DNA of 64,000 nt from Maratus speciosus (taxonomy: Eukaryota > Arthropoda > Arachnida > Araneae > Salticidae), in contig OZ010786.1 in assembly GCA_963932465.1 (NCBI GenBank), forward strand, positions 534,257,073-534,321,072, in the 5' to 3' direction. Below are positions 10,196 to 21,459 of the stretch, piece by piece. The notes beneath the pieces are model-generated. The model saw nothing but the letters and a program-made list of their open reading frames with translations, did no database searches and was not told where the DNA came from. The stretch's first letter is position 1. Every line of letters starts with the position of its first letter. A program made the position numbers and the translations under genes.

Positions 10196-10490
10196 GTCAT
10201 TTTTGACGGACTACCTTTCTAGTATACTATAATGATATGATTGGCATTTAATCTTACACTTTGGCGGCAGTTTTAGTGAATGGGATAATAAAATAGTACC
10301 TAATTTTCTGGCAAATTAGGTTTGAATGAAAAAGGGACTATTTTTATAACTATTTTACCCCAACTGAATCTATTGGTCAGATCGGGATAAAATTTATTAC
10401 TCCATCATTCTTTTTATAGTGCAATTCTATATCATTCTTTTAAAAATGCAAACACGTCATTCTGACGGGCTATCGTCTAGTTGTCTATAC
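10196..10490. repeat. Pair of palindromic direct repeats 255 bp apart
   Basis: CCGTCATTTTTGACGGACTA (10196-10215) and ACGTCATTCTGACGGGCTAT (10454-10473) are related, and both are followed by CTAG and an ATAC word. Each is an internal palindrome (CGTCA ... TGACG). The second copy abuts the right edge of the insertion into the BEL protease, so this pair may be the terminus of the element that split it. Confidence 0.55.
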
Positions 10491-11397
10491 TTTCGGTTCA
10501 AAAAAATCTGAAGAACGATTTTACGATGTTGTTAACCTAAAGCTTGTTCACTTGACGGACAGAAAACGTAGTATAATAATTGAAGCAGTTATCACACCGC
10601 TAATAACCAATTCTTTGCTACAAATTCCTCCCCTTCCAATCAAAGTAAAAAGAAAACTTTCTAAATTCCGTCTTGACAGATGGGAACATTTTGAAAATCG
10701 TGATGTTGATATATTAACAAGAACGCCCGGAAGCAGTCGTTTCGACTCCAACCATATGATTAAATGTACATTGAAACCAGAAATTCTTTCACAAAAAAAA
10801 AAAAAAAAAAAACCCGCAAATTTAGGTTAAATAAATCAGTCAAATAATTTTAAATAAAAATTCTGGTGTGAAATATTTTTATGAAACTTGAGTAAAATTT
10901 CCAGGCGTTCTAGTGTTAATAGGAGGTGACTATTTATATCAAATTAATGCTATAACATATTCCATAAATAAATCATTATTCGTCTGTGAAAATTTATTTG
11001 GGCATTCTCTCTGTGAGACAATTGAAATAAATAAAAATAGTGAGAGTAAACAAGCTGGGTTTTTATCTACCCATGTTTTGAAACCTATAGAACATCATTT
11101 TAAAACACTGTGGGAGTTAGAAGCTTTAGGGTTGAATACAGAAAAAAATATTTCTGAATTCGATAAAGGAATAATCGAAAAATTCAAAAACAATTTACAT
11201 TTTCTTGCGCACCCGTATCAAGCTAAATTGTTATGGAAAGATGATAAAAGAGATTTAAGAAGTAATTATAACAAAGCTAGAAACAGATTTATTAAAATAA
11301 ATCGAAAATTGCTTAAAGATAAGGAATTTTTGCAGAAATATAAAGAAATTGTAATTGAACAGGACATATATAACATAGTGGAATCAAACTGTAAATA
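10486..11397 (+). pseudogene. BEL/Pao protease second half and linker to RT
   Basis: From the TATAC at 10486 the frame reads TFGSKKSEERFYDVVNLKLV and on through ITPLITNSLLQIPPLPIKV, the part of the BEL protease after the active site. It breaks at a run of A at 10793-10811. From 10910 LIGGDYLYQI begins the conserved linker, followed by FGHSLC, LWELEALGLNTE and the YQAKLLWKDDKRDLRSNY motif that precedes RT in BEL/Pao proteins (up to the stop at 11398). Sequence is conserved enough for confident placement, yet two frames are needed. Confidence 0.85.
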
Positions 11398-12340
11398 GCC
11401 GTTATTTTATGCCTCACTGACCTGTCTTGCGAGATGATAAACCCACAACTAAAGTTAGGATGGTATTTGGCGCATCCTCATAAGAAAACAACAAATCATT
11501 AACTGATTATTTGTACAGTAGCCCAAATCGGAACCCAGATTTACTAGAAATTATCTTCAATTTTAGAAAATTCAATACTGCGTTTTGTGCAGATATTGAA
11601 AAGACCTTTCTTCAAATTTCCGTAGCTGAAGAAGACCGAGATTACCTTAAATTTATATGGCTCGATAATGATGCAAACATCTTTTTCAAAATTTTAAGAC
11701 TTAGATGTGTACCATTTGGCGTTTCATGCTCACCATTTATTTTGGCTGCCATAATTAAACATAATATAAAGAAATTTCGAGATCAACATCTAAGTGTTGT
11801 AAATATGTTAGATAATTCCCTACTTGTCGATGATTTAATTTCCGGATTAGCTTTAAAAAACGAAGCATATTATTTATCAGCTACAGCTTCTGCAATTCTT
11901 AAAGAGGCTTGGTTAAATTTGACAAAATTTAAAACAAATTCTATTAAACATAGGGAAATGTGGTAATCTGACAAATTAGGTATAAGTGAGGAAATCACAG
12001 GTAGTATCTTAAAAGTGCTAGTACTAATTTGGATTACTGAATCTGATGTTTTGATGTTAGATGCGCAGCCATTTGAAGAGTGTCATATCTATGATCCCAC
12101 CAAGCTAACAGTTCTTAAAATATTACTGAAAATATATGATGCATTTGCATTTTTGAATACATTTGTAATACGTATTAAAGCCTTGTTGCAAGAAACATGG
12201 CAAAGAGGTTTAGAGTGGGATAGTAAGTTACGCGAAGATTTGAAATGCGAGTGGAGCACTTGGTGTTGACAAGTTGTACATTTACGAACATTTGAAATAC
12301 ACCGAAAATATTTTCCTAATAGGATAAACATTTCTGAAAG
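11398..12340 (+). pseudogene. BEL/Pao reverse transcriptase
   Basis: Copies the element RNA into DNA in intact relatives. Motifs in order: MPH.PVLRDDKPTTKVRMVFGASS (11409-11480, two stops), LTDYLYSSPNRNPDLLEI, FCADIEKTFLQISV (first catalytic Asp in ADIEK, ~11590), VPFGVSCSPFIL (~11710), and VDDLISGL (~11828) with both active-site Asp residues present. The thumb region continues with KFKTNSIKHREMW to 11966 and then in another frame to about 12270 (LTVLKILLKIYDAF, LQETWQRGLEWDSKL). Several stops and at least three frame changes make it non-functional even though the catalytic pair survives. Confidence 0.9.
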
Positions 12341-12800
12341 AAATACAAATTCACGTTTTCTCTGACGTTAGTCCCAAAGGGTATGGAGCAGTTGCTTATT
12401 TGCGTTTCATTTCATTAAATGTTGAAATTGCAACAAGTTTTGTTTTGAGTAAATATAGAATAACCTCCCTCAAGAGGTTAACCATTCCACGACTAGAATT
12501 GATCAGTGCAGTAGTTGCCTCTAAAATGTGGAAAAATTTAAAACAAATATAGCATATCCTGAATTTAAATATAAAGTTATGGTCAGACTCTGAAATAACT
12601 CTTTGTTGGATTAGAGTTTCTATTACAAACTGGAAACCCTTTATTTCCAATCGTGTAACTGAAATTCAGTGATTGACAAATCCAAAGGATTGGAATTAAT
12701 GTCCCGTAAAAGAAAACCATGCAAATCTGCTTACGCGAGGGGAAAATTTATCAAAGTTAAAGGGTAATAAAATATGGTAGCGCGGTCCACCATAATTATT
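12341..12800 (+). pseudogene. BEL/Pao RNase H domain
   Basis: VHVFSDVSPKGYGAVAYL at ~12350-12400 matches the first RNase H Asp motif (normally TDAS). It is followed by VLSKYRITSLKRLTIPRLELISAVVASKM (~12438-12530) with the catalytic Glu in LEL, then WSDSEITLCWI (~12583) with a further Asp, and VKENHANLLTRGENL (~12706-12750), the conserved end of this domain. A stop at ~12550 and frame changes are present. Confidence 0.88.
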
Positions 12801-13890
12801 ACTACCGGGAGATAGAAGGCTTTAAAAGAGGTCTATAGAAATTGATCCCGAAGCTTTTAATGAAATGAAAGCAAAATCAAATTTAACACTATTGTGTAAC
12901 GAATCCAAATCTACTCCTAAACCAATATTTGATATGGCAAAGTTTTGTAGTTTAAATTGCGTGCATAATATTACTGCATGTATAATGCGCTTTATTCATA
13001 ATGCCAATTCAAAAAATCCTAAAATTTTAGGACTTTTAACTACTTCAGAAATAGAAACAGCAGAAAAATACTCGATTAAACAAAATCAAGAAACAATAAT
13101 GAAACAGATTTGAAATAGAAGCACTTAAAAAAAGAAAAATACTTAGTAAAATGTCTTCTTTATACAATTTAATCCACAATTAGATGACAATAACTTACTT
13201 ATGATGTAAATAACTTACTCATTAAGGATGTTCATGAAAGAATGCACCATTTTGGTGTAATGTTTGATTACTTGAGGAAAAATAAGACACCTTAGAAGTT
13301 TATAATTCCGAGGGCTTCCCGGTGGGGCAGCTTCTGGGAAAGAATGGTCAGATCAGTCAAAACACCTTCGAAAAAAGTTCTTGGCAAAACTTGGTATCAA
13401 AAGCTAGAGACAATACTTACAGAAATAGAAGCTGAGATCAATTCACGTCCCTTATGTTATCTCTATGAAGAAAATTCTGAAACATCACCTTTAACACCAT
13501 CTCATTTTATGGTTGGTAAACGATTAATGTCCTTACCTTCTTAAGGATTATCAATTTGTATGAAAAGAAATCAGATAAGATTTTGTTGGCGAAAAAATAT
13601 AAATATAAGCAACAAATTACTGACCACTTTTGGAAAAGGTGGAGAAATGAATACCTGTTAGAACTTCGATCTGCTTTTTAAGTGAAAAACATAAATTCAT
13701 CGCCTCAGTTCAAAATTAACGATATAATGTTAATTCATGATTAAAGGCACCCAAAACATATGTTGAAATCTGTTAAATACCTTTTATACGGTCGTCACTC
13801 TAAAATAAGATCCTGTGTAAAGCAGACTGCAAAGGGCGATCTTAAATGACCTGTGCAACTCTTACATAATCGTGAACTAAAATTGGTGGA
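12801..13890 (+). pseudogene. BEL/Pao integrase, core largely deleted
   Basis: The N-terminal linker reads IDPEAFNEMKAKSN and LLTTSEIETAEKYSIKQNQE (to 13110). The expected DDE core between about 13110 and 13320 is mostly missing: only short H/D-like scraps such as DVHERMHHFGV are visible. The end of the core and the C-terminus are clear: SFWERMVRSVKTPSKKVLGK and IEAEINSRPLCYLYEE (13330-13470), LTPSHFMVGKRL, then FWKRWRNEYLLELRSAF (~13628) and KIRSCVKQTAKGDLK (~13804). This is typical for the family, where Glu of the core lies just before FWERMV. The missing core means no integration activity. Confidence 0.85.
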
Positions 13891-14175
13891 CTAACTAAAA
13901 TAAGACAATAAAAACTTGGACACTAAAAATAAAGACTATTCTCAAACATTTAATTTCTTTGTAACTCATATTTATTTTTATTATTGTTTAATTTGCATTC
14001 CTTTCATGTGTTTTGTTTTCCTTCTTAGATTTTCAGCATTCTTATTACTTTTTCTTTTATCTGTAGCTGTATGTAAGTATGTTGTCAAAGAATTATGTCA
14101 TGTATAGAAGTATATTGTTTTTTTATTAAATTGTTAATTGTAGATGCTGAACTGATTGTTCATACGGGGGCAGTG
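13891..14175 (+). other. Region between BEL pol end and candidate 3' LTR
   Basis: A 63-codon hydrophobic reading frame (13916-14107, ending KYVVKELCHV) lies here. I do not recognise it; it is too short and too biased to call an envelope-like gene. A purine-rich GGGGG at 14166-14170 just before the next feature could be the polypurine tract. Confidence 0.35.
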
Positions 14176-14330
14176 TGTTAAGAATGCCTCCATGGTGATA
14201 CTTCAAAATCTGTCTGTTGTTGCTGTGGCAACCTCTATTTTTATTGTGCTTCTGATTACTTCGATGTAGATGTAAAAATTTGATTTGAACCGTGACTATC
14301 GGTAATAAGGGAACTCTCAAAATGAGGGGA
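14176..14330 (+). repeat. Candidate BEL/Pao 3' LTR (start only)
   Basis: After GGGGGCAGTG the sequence TGTTAAGAATGCCTCC begins in the way many BEL-type LTRs do (TGTT...), with GTTGTTGCTGTGGCAAC nearby. The matching 5' LTR is outside the window, so neither the exact start nor the end can be fixed. Confidence 0.45.
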
Positions 14331-14479
14331 ATAATATTTTAATATTACTTTATGTAAACAAATATGTATATACGTTTTTAAGAGGGAAGTTTATCTATTG
14401 AAGTCATTATGAATTTGATACTTTAGAACTGATTTATGAATAAGTTCTTATTTTTAGACGAGCTATGGAATAGTTTGAA

Positions 14480-15320
14480 TTATCGAACACTACAATCTGA
14501 ACGACACAGTAAATATCAAATTATATAGAATCCAGAATAATTCATGTAGAAACACTCTGCTCCGTAAAGAAAGGTTACCAATATAGAGATTTTTGTAAAG
14601 TGCAAAGTGCGACAACTGCCTCTGATTATATAATACATTAAAATACATAACATCACAAAAAATCGAAAAATTATGGGGTGCAATGATTGTTGCAGTAAAT
14701 GTTGCAGCCATTGTTGTTTTGTATTTTGAAAATTTTCTTATTATACACTAACTTTTTTTTTCAGAAAATGGTTGTTATATCGATTGGATATATAATCCAT
14801 AAAAATGTAAAAATTGTAGAACTTATGCAGGAATGATTACTGATTATTATTTTTTTTTTTTTAGTTGCAGGTACGGTTAGCGATGTTTGTGTCGGACATG
14901 TTAATATTTTAAATATTTTTACTTAATGTATCGCTTAAAAGTTAGGACGTTATTTGTAGCACAATGTCTGGCATACCAAACAAAACTTGAATATGTCCAA
15001 CTTGGGACTGAATGTATCCAACTTGGGATAGAAAGTGTCCAACATTTAATTCCTTGTAATAAATTACGACATATTCTGAAAAGTTACCTTTTATACAACG
15101 AGCACTTGAAAGCATAGGGAAATGGATAATATTTAAAATAAAAATATATGAAAATATAAAATATTTAATAACCTAAAACATTTTGCTCCGTAGATAAAAT
15201 TTGCCAATTTTTCCAAATTGCAAAATGTTGTAACTACTTGATTATGTAATAAATTGAAATACAAAATATCATGTAATATTTTTTCGCTAATAATTATTCC
15301 GCCGGTATTTAATAATTGCC
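14480..15320. repeat. Diverged direct repeat, two arms
   Basis: About 14540-14680 (ACTCTGCTCCGTAAAGAAAGG ... AATACATAACATCAC) and 15175-15290 (ATTTTGCTCCGTAGATAAAA ... AATACAAAATATCAT) are related, ~640 bp apart, in the same orientation. Between them is a short tandem run of a ~21-bp word (GTCCAACTTGGGACTGAAT and variants, 14995-15045). Identity unknown. Confidence 0.5.
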
Positions 15321-16130
15321 AAATAATATATGCAGCAGCTGATGGAAAATTAAGAATAGTAAATAAAGAATGAATCGAGCAAGGTTGTGACATCTTCAAA
15401 TAGAGTCTTCCTAGATGTGATGAATGATAGATGATAGAATGATAGATGATAGAGTGATAAAAATGTGTGTAAAGAAGCAGTTAACATTTTTTTCAGCATG
15501 CGAATTTTTATATTATTGTAGGATGATAAAATTTTAAGCAATAAAAAAATAATTAAAACCAGAAATATTTTAATTAAACTCATCGAAAATTTTCATAATC
15601 ATCTGCAATAAAACGGAATCTGACATCTTATGAATGAAAAATAACAGGTTTTTATATGTAAGGAAAATTATGTTAATTTTCTTTAATTTATGCTGGAGTA
15701 ATTTTTTTAATAAAACGCATAGTTTCGGAGATATTTTCAAAAGACTAATAAAAAAGTGATGGACATATTTTTGCCCATCCCTCCTCCCACCCACTTTGTA
15801 TCCATCAATAATCTTTTACCTAGTCGTCAGTATGTATCGATGAGCCAACAGTACCAATTTTTATCTCTGTAGCATTTATTGTGGCAAACTGCACCAAAAC
15901 GGCCTTATTTGATTGAACTTTAAGAAAGTTTCGAAACATGTCTTTCAAAAATGTATTTTTATTATAATTTCATTTTTCTTCATGTTCCGTTTGCCCCAAA
16001 TAATAAAACAAAAATACGAAAACGGTGCAAAAATTAATGACACAGTTTAATATTTTCTTTTTAAATGATGTAAATTTCATATATTATGGTTTGGTTAATT
16101 CCATTTAGATAATGTTTATGATGTATAAAT
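15321..16130. other. Non-coding stretch with a short simple repeat
   Basis: GATGATAGAATGATA-type imperfect repeats occur at ~15415-15460. No coding signal is seen elsewhere. Confidence 0.5.
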
Positions 16131-16139
16131 ATTTTTAAC

Positions 16140-16535
16140 ATGTTTTATAAAAAGCATTCCAATGCGACTTTAAATGCAAAGCATTTAAAATTTAAATTAT
16201 ATACGGGAATTGTCAAGTACAAAAATTACGTAAGGGTATATATTATATGCTTTAAGAAAGATAAGAAAGATATTATGTACATAGGTATGACACTGAGAAA
16301 ATTTCGAGACAGAATAAAAGACAATCAAGCAGATCTGAGATTATATAGACACCACACTGCGACAGAAATATTAGCACAAAATTAACCTATAAAAGTAGAT
16401 TTCGATAGATCCAAAATTATCTTCTGTACAAATAATCACCAAGAAGCCATCATAAGAGAATAACTAGAAATAATATCTAATGAAAAAATAGTCTTTACCG
16501 ATATATTAGAATATGAAATCCGCACAGACTGAAAG
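16140..16535 (+). pseudogene. Penelope-like element GIY-YIG endonuclease fragment
   Basis: The segment VRVYIICFKKDKKDIMYIGMT followed by LRKFRDRIKDNQADLRLYR has the two motifs of a GIY-YIG nuclease: a hydrophobic V-Y-I strand, Y-I-G ten or so residues later, and the catalytic-type Arg in RDRI. After a stop at 16383 the same frame continues VDFDRSKIIFCTNNHQEAII and LEIISNEKIVFTDI, a tail typical of Penelope-like retroelements, where this domain cuts DNA next to the reverse transcriptase. No RT is visible upstream, so this is a 3' fragment. A free-standing GIY-YIG gene is less likely because of the stops. Confidence 0.65.
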
Positions 16536-16555
16536 AATTAATACATGATTTATAA

Positions 16556-17628
16556 ACATGTACTTGTTTTTTGAAACTAGGAATAACATTTTCCATTCCT
16601 CCTTATATTACATACCATCGTTGAAGTAGAATATTCTATTCCAGACAATCTGGAAGACGCAAACAGACAACAGCTATTAGTTTTTTACTGATGGAGTCCG
16701 AGTAAGTTTCGTTTGAAAAAGTTTTGGTCTTCAAAATGACTTTAATGTATTTTAAAATGATTTTGTTAAATTTGACGCACCTTTAAGCTATATATTTACA
16801 TTTATTTGTGTCTTTATGAATTTTAATTATTAATCAAGGTGAACTTTTTTCAGTGAATTAAAATTGAAATTCAAATATAAATTTCAAGGAGCATCTAGAA
16901 GCAAGTCATCAGATTCTCCGTATTTCATATAGATGTTAATAAAATACAAATTATTAATTTATGAAAGTAATTTTCAAAGAACTATTTTTTTGTCCCTGTT
17001 AACAGATTTAACGTTTTAAAAAAATCAACTAAAAAAAAGTAGCAAAACGGAAATTAGAGCGATTAAAAGAAAGTGATGCATCTTATAACTTTATAAATTT
17101 CTTCGATAATAATGAATAATTATTAAATAATACTAAAATAGAGTTTGTTTTGTTTAACGTTTCCTATTTCAGAATAAAAAAAGACTTCGTTTGCATGTTC
17201 TTTATACACATCTACAACATTTGTTCAATATGCACATAGCGTGATATATGCGTTTCAGAATGTAAGTAAAGATACTGTGAAAATTTCCCATGACATACAT
17301 TACCATTTTTTTAAACCCCCACCTTCCATAGTTTATAAATATTGACATATATCTACCTAACTCACTTTAATACAATCAATAATTTCCTGTAGTCAGAGAA
17401 AAAACGACATATGCACAATATTTTTATAAGCCAATAAATCATCATATTTAACAGTTATATTTTCCAATTTCGAAATTGACGTTATTCTGAAAATACAATG
17501 TGAACGTTTTGTATGTATTCTTAAAAAAATGGTTACTTTAATTGTGTACAACGATGTTGTACCTTCACTTAATTGGATTTCGAGTTAAAAACATCTACAA
17601 TTAATACATACATTTCAATTTCAAGAAA
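16556..17628. other. Non-coding stretch
   Basis: AT-rich sequence without recognisable coding or repeat termini, up to the TA target site of the Tigger element. Confidence 0.5.
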
Positions 17629-18364
17629 TAGGGTGACTGAGCCAGTAGCTGATCAAATAAGCTCGGTGCTATGGGGTTTTTATTATATTTACTTCCTTTT
17701 AAGTTTTAGGAGTAAACTAGCATGATTTCTACAACACTTAATGAATGTCCTATAATAGGCAATAATTAAATTCTGCTGAAATTAAATAGCAACAGAATTA
17801 TAAATAAATAGTTTTCATAATTGCCATTTCCCCAATAGTTGATCAGGCGAATCCAGTTTTTGATCGATATCATTCCAGTAGTTGATCACTGGCCATTTTG
17901 ATCTTTTTTTTTAATGTAAGTAGAAAATTAATCAATTTGCGAATAGTAAACATTTTAATGAGACGAATAAAAGTAAAAAATACAATAACTTATAACTTAT
18001 AAGCAATATTGAAACTCTAATTCAGGGACAGGGAAAATATTTCTTGTTCTACTAATTTTTGTGTGTTCAATGTGGTCCAACTGTGGTCCAAATTGATTCA
18101 ACTTATAAAAAAAGAACACTTTCGTAGGCGCCCACATGCTGCCATGGAAGCCACCGTCGCTCCTTTATTTTCCATTTCCAGTATTTTGCAAAATGACAAC
18201 GTGCTCATCAATATACATTTGCACCGTCTGACAAGTATGGACAGTTTTCCCATCACGAGGGTTCCACCAACACACTATCACCGAACGAAACTTTGGCACA
18301 GGACTCAAAGCTGTGTGAGTTGCTCAGTCGTTGTTTTTTCCCCTTAGACGGAATTTTAGATAGT

Positions 18365-18576
18365 CAGGGATGAGAGTTTTCCGACCCAAATCGTTGATTT
18401 TCACCACTAAATTTTAATAGTATTCTTTGCTTTATACAATCTCAGAAATTCTGAAATTAAATACGGCGGCACGAAATTCTAATACAATTAAGTGGTAGGA
18501 AATTGTATTAGAATTTTGTGGAATTTTGTGTATTATTAAGTGGTAGGTCAATTGGGTCGGAGCGCTTTCATCTCTG
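18365..18576. mobile_element. 212-bp hAT-like MITE
   Basis: The ends CAGGGATGAGAG and CTTTCATCTCTG are inverted, extending to CCGACCC / GGGTCGG. It is flanked by ATAGT on both sides (18360-18364 and 18577-18581), a possible partial duplication. CAGGGATG ends are typical of hAT elements. The interior has its own inverted pair (AAATTCTAATACAATT / AATTGTATTAGAATTT). It lies downstream of the Tigger transposase coding part. Confidence 0.7.
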
Positions 18577-20069
18577 ATAGTCCTTTATCTTGACTTTGAT
18601 GTATAAGTTGTTGCTTCCTCTTTTCCCTTTTCTGAATCATTTCTTTCTTTCGGATTTATTTCTCTTCTTTTTCCTTTTCCTTTTCTTCGAAAGACATTAT
18701 CCACTGTTTTGACGTTGTCGCATAAGACAACCGTCTCTTTTCTGTTTTGTCTTCTGTGGCGAGTCGTTAGGCCATAGAATGTTATCTGCAAAAGCTGGAC
18801 TGACGACGTTTTTTATTTTAAAAACACCTAATTTTTTGGGCGCTCAGGAGTCGCATAATTTGGAAGTGGATCCGTTTGCCTTGAAGGATCTGGTGTTGCA
18901 TGATCATGATCAAATGTCGTTGGAGGATCAGCAGATTGTAGTTGGCGTTAGGCGATCATCAACTTGCGATCCAAGTTCACTCTCTGGTGTCGCAGTGTTC
19001 GTTTGCGTTTGATCAAGACATTTGTTCCGCATTTGCCTCCAGAAATGGAACAATTCAAGAGCCGCAACACGAATCTCCCATTCGTCCGTTTTTCTGAACT
19101 TCTGGGTTCTGCCTTTTTTGAATAGGGATTTAATATAAAAAAAGCATCTGAACGTTGAAGTTTTCCGCTACTCCTACTCTAGACCAATTTTCACGTGGGT
19201 TTTTAGGGAGACAATGTCGTTGCTTACTGCTGATGCAACTTTCGTTGTCTACAGCGTCTGCGTTAAACAGAAACAGACTGCATTTCCGGAAGCCGTTTTT
19301 AATGACTTTCGCAGTTGCTGCTTCTCGAAATACACTTGCAATCAAAGATCCAAATACTGCTTTTGTTACCACTTTGTTTCCAGATTTAGTTTTCCAATAG
19401 TAAACGATTTACCACCAACGCACTTTGAGAGGCCTGAAAATAACAAGGTCAGCTGGATGGAGTATGTATGTTGCATTCGGGTAAAGAGCGAAATGAAGGA
19501 TTTGATTCGCTGAGCATAACGTTGCCACTTCAAGTGTTGGGTGGCTCTTGTGGCCATCCACCAAAAGTAATATGGGTAGTTTGATATTTTGCTTTCTCAA
19601 CCAAGGCAGAAATACATTTGCAAGTTATTTAAAGTAGGTGCTCCCACACATACAACCTTTCTTTTATTTACCTATTCCCCAGTCGTTTGGCACATTCTGT
19701 GCAATTTTAAGCGATATTTTCTGCAATGGGTAAACGATCATACCAGGAATAACCTCTTATGCTGCATTGAATGTAGCCATCACGGTTATAGCTTCTTTTT
19801 CATTACCTGTTTTTAATTCATATAAAATGTTGAATTAATTGGGTTCTATAACTTTTCCCGTTCTGGACAAGTTTGAAAACCGCTTTCGTCAGCATTAAAA
19901 ATTCTCTTGGAATCAAGAGGAATGTCAAGACAGCCTTCAGTTTCAAGATATTTGTGAAGTTCTTGAAACCACTCGCAGATGCTCGACTCTGACACTTCTG
20001 CTCTTGCAGTGTTGATAACATCTGCATATCTCTAAGCTATCTAACTGCTTCTTCGCATGAATCCTTTAA

Positions 20070-20272
20070 CCCCTTGAGGGGCAAGCAATTGCGTTTGTGC
20101 GATGCTGAAATCTCACCGGAAATTTAGAAAAAAATTATTTCAAAATAAGGAAAAGCATCTTTACGACTTTTTTCCACCAAAGTTAGAAAAGTAAAATTTC
20201 ATAAAGGTTTTCTGGTGCAAATCTCCATTAATCGTGGGTGGGATAAAATCTATCCCACCACCCCTCAAGGGT
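20070..20272. mobile_element. 203-bp piggyBac-type MITE in the Tigger transposase
   Basis: TTAA at 20066-20069 and 20273-20276 flanks ends CCCCTTGAGGGG and CCCCTCAAGGGT. A second inner inverted pair GGTGGGATA / TATCCCACC sits near the right end. The TTAA lies in the codons Phe-Lys of the transposase motif GKTWFKGF, and excising the element with one TTAA rejoins that motif exactly, so this is a clean insertion event. Confidence 0.9.
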
Positions 20273-20578
20273 TTAAACCATGTTTTCCCCGGAGTTGAGG
20301 TTGCAAAAGGTTTTGGCCTTTTATCAACTTCAAAGTTTTTTTTTTTTTTTTGGTATCAAATAAAGTCCTCCTCTTAATCGGGAATTCTTTTTTGGGATAA
20401 GCATTTATCCAATCAACAAGGAGCTGTTCCTCTTCTTTGCTTTAAAACTTATGCATGTCCCTTTCGTCTCACATTTGGCATTTTCCCTTTAACCTAAAAC
20501 AAAAAAGCTTTTTAAGGAAACATAGGTGAAACATTTCGAAAAGGGCTATTGATTCGAAAATATGGAAACACCCTTTTT

Positions 20579-21459
20579 AGGTGCGTTCGTAATTATATAA
20601 ATACGTAGCACCTATAGTCGTCGTTCAGTCCGTCTGTCTGTCCGTCCGTCCGCATATAATAGAGCAAAAACTACCCAACCGAATGGTCTGAAATTTCAAA
20701 TATATGATTGTTCTAAAATTTTGTCGAGCCATTTCAAATTTTATGAAAATCGGATGTATAGTTAAATTACAGAGACAGTCAAATTTTTTCTTTACATTAC
20801 GGCCAATGGGAAAAATTATTGCACGTGCATTTTAATGATGTTAAAGCTTTCCGAATGCTCTCAAATTTTAAACATATAATTATTGCGACATTTTGTCGAG
20901 CCATTTCAAATTTTATGAAAATCGGATCTATAGTTTAATTACAGGGACAGTCAAAAGTTTTTCTTTACATTACGGCCAATGGGAAAAATTATTGCACGTG
21001 CATTTTAATGATGTTAAAGCTTTCCGAATGGTCTCAAATTTTAAACATATAATTATTGCGACATTTTGTCGAGCCATTTCAAATTTTGTGAAAATCGGAT
21101 GTATAGTTTAATTACAGGGACAGTCAAAAGTTTTTCTTTACATTAAAGCCAATGGGAAAAATTATTGCAAGTGCATTTTAATGATGTTACAGCTTTCCGA
21201 ATGGGCTGAAATTTTAAATATATAATTGCTGCAAAATATTGTCGAGCCATTTCAAATTTCATGAAAATCGGATGTATAGCTTAATTACAGGGACAGTCAA
21301 AAGTTTTCCGTTACATTAAGGGGAATGGGAAAAAATTATTGCAAGTGCATTTTAATGATGTTACAGACTATGCACATATGAATTGCAAATAAATACACAT
21401 TCAGTACAATATGGGGTGCAAAAAATAATTATAAAACTAGTTATAGTACGAACGCACCT
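20579..21459. mobile_element. 881-bp inverted-end element carrying a 173-bp tandem array
   Basis: The left end AGGTGCGTTCGTAATTATA and the right end TATAGTACGAACGCACCT are inverted copies. It lies within the Tigger transposase coding region. The body is mostly a tandem array (see 20668-21365). It is preceded by a CTGTCTGTCCGTCCGTCC simple run at 20632. No target duplication could be fixed. Confidence 0.75.
20668..21365. repeat. Tandem array, 173-bp unit, about four copies
   Basis: GGCCAATGGGAAAAATTATT or variants occur at 20801, 20974, 21147 and 21320, i.e. exactly 173 bp apart. Each unit includes CATTTTGTCGAGCCATTTCA and GAAAATCGGAT. The even spacing without indels suggests recent expansion. 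Confidence 0.92.

Larger units (their letters stand above)
405..10485. mobile_element. 10.1-kb compound insertion splitting the BEL/Pao protease
   Basis: The left edge is TATAC at 400-404 and the right edge is TATAC at 10486-10490, a candidate 5-bp target-site duplication. Removing one copy and the insert puts the two protease halves back in phase. Inside are a Helitron fragment, a tandem array, a Merlin element and several MITEs. The insert is therefore itself a nest, and the element that first landed is not identified. Near the two edges there is weak inverted similarity around AGAATGAC (409-416 and the complement of 10455-10465), too short to classify. Confidence 0.6.
1..14330 (+). mobile_element. 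BEL/Pao LTR retrotransposon, split by a 10-kb insertion, 5' end outside window
   Basis: Gag zinc-knuckle and protease start lie at 29-404. The rest of the protease, the RT, RNase H and integrase lie at 10486-13890, on the same strand and in the canonical BEL/Pao order. The two halves meet in the same reading frame if 405-10485 plus one copy of TATAC is removed, which is why I treat them as one element and not two. The 5' LTR and most of gag are before the window. A candidate 3' LTR starts near 14176. The coding region carries many stops and indels, so the copy is old and inactive. The domain order and motifs are seen; single-element status is inferred from the matching edges. Confidence 0.75.

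Noticed and set aside
13916..14107. Envelope-like gene after BEL pol
   Set aside because: Only 63 codons, hydrophobic by base composition, no signal, cleavage or coiled-coil pattern.
18063..18347. Plus-strand 94-codon frame inside the Tigger 3' region
   Set aside because: No recognisable motif; opposite to the element's transcription and likely chance.
19155..19513. Several plus-strand open frames of 75-99 codons
   Set aside because: They are antisense shadows of the minus-strand Tigger transposase.
20632..20652. CTGTCTGTCCGTCCGTCC run as a regulatory site
   Set aside because: A simple-sequence run common at the start of such repeats; nothing supports a regulatory role.
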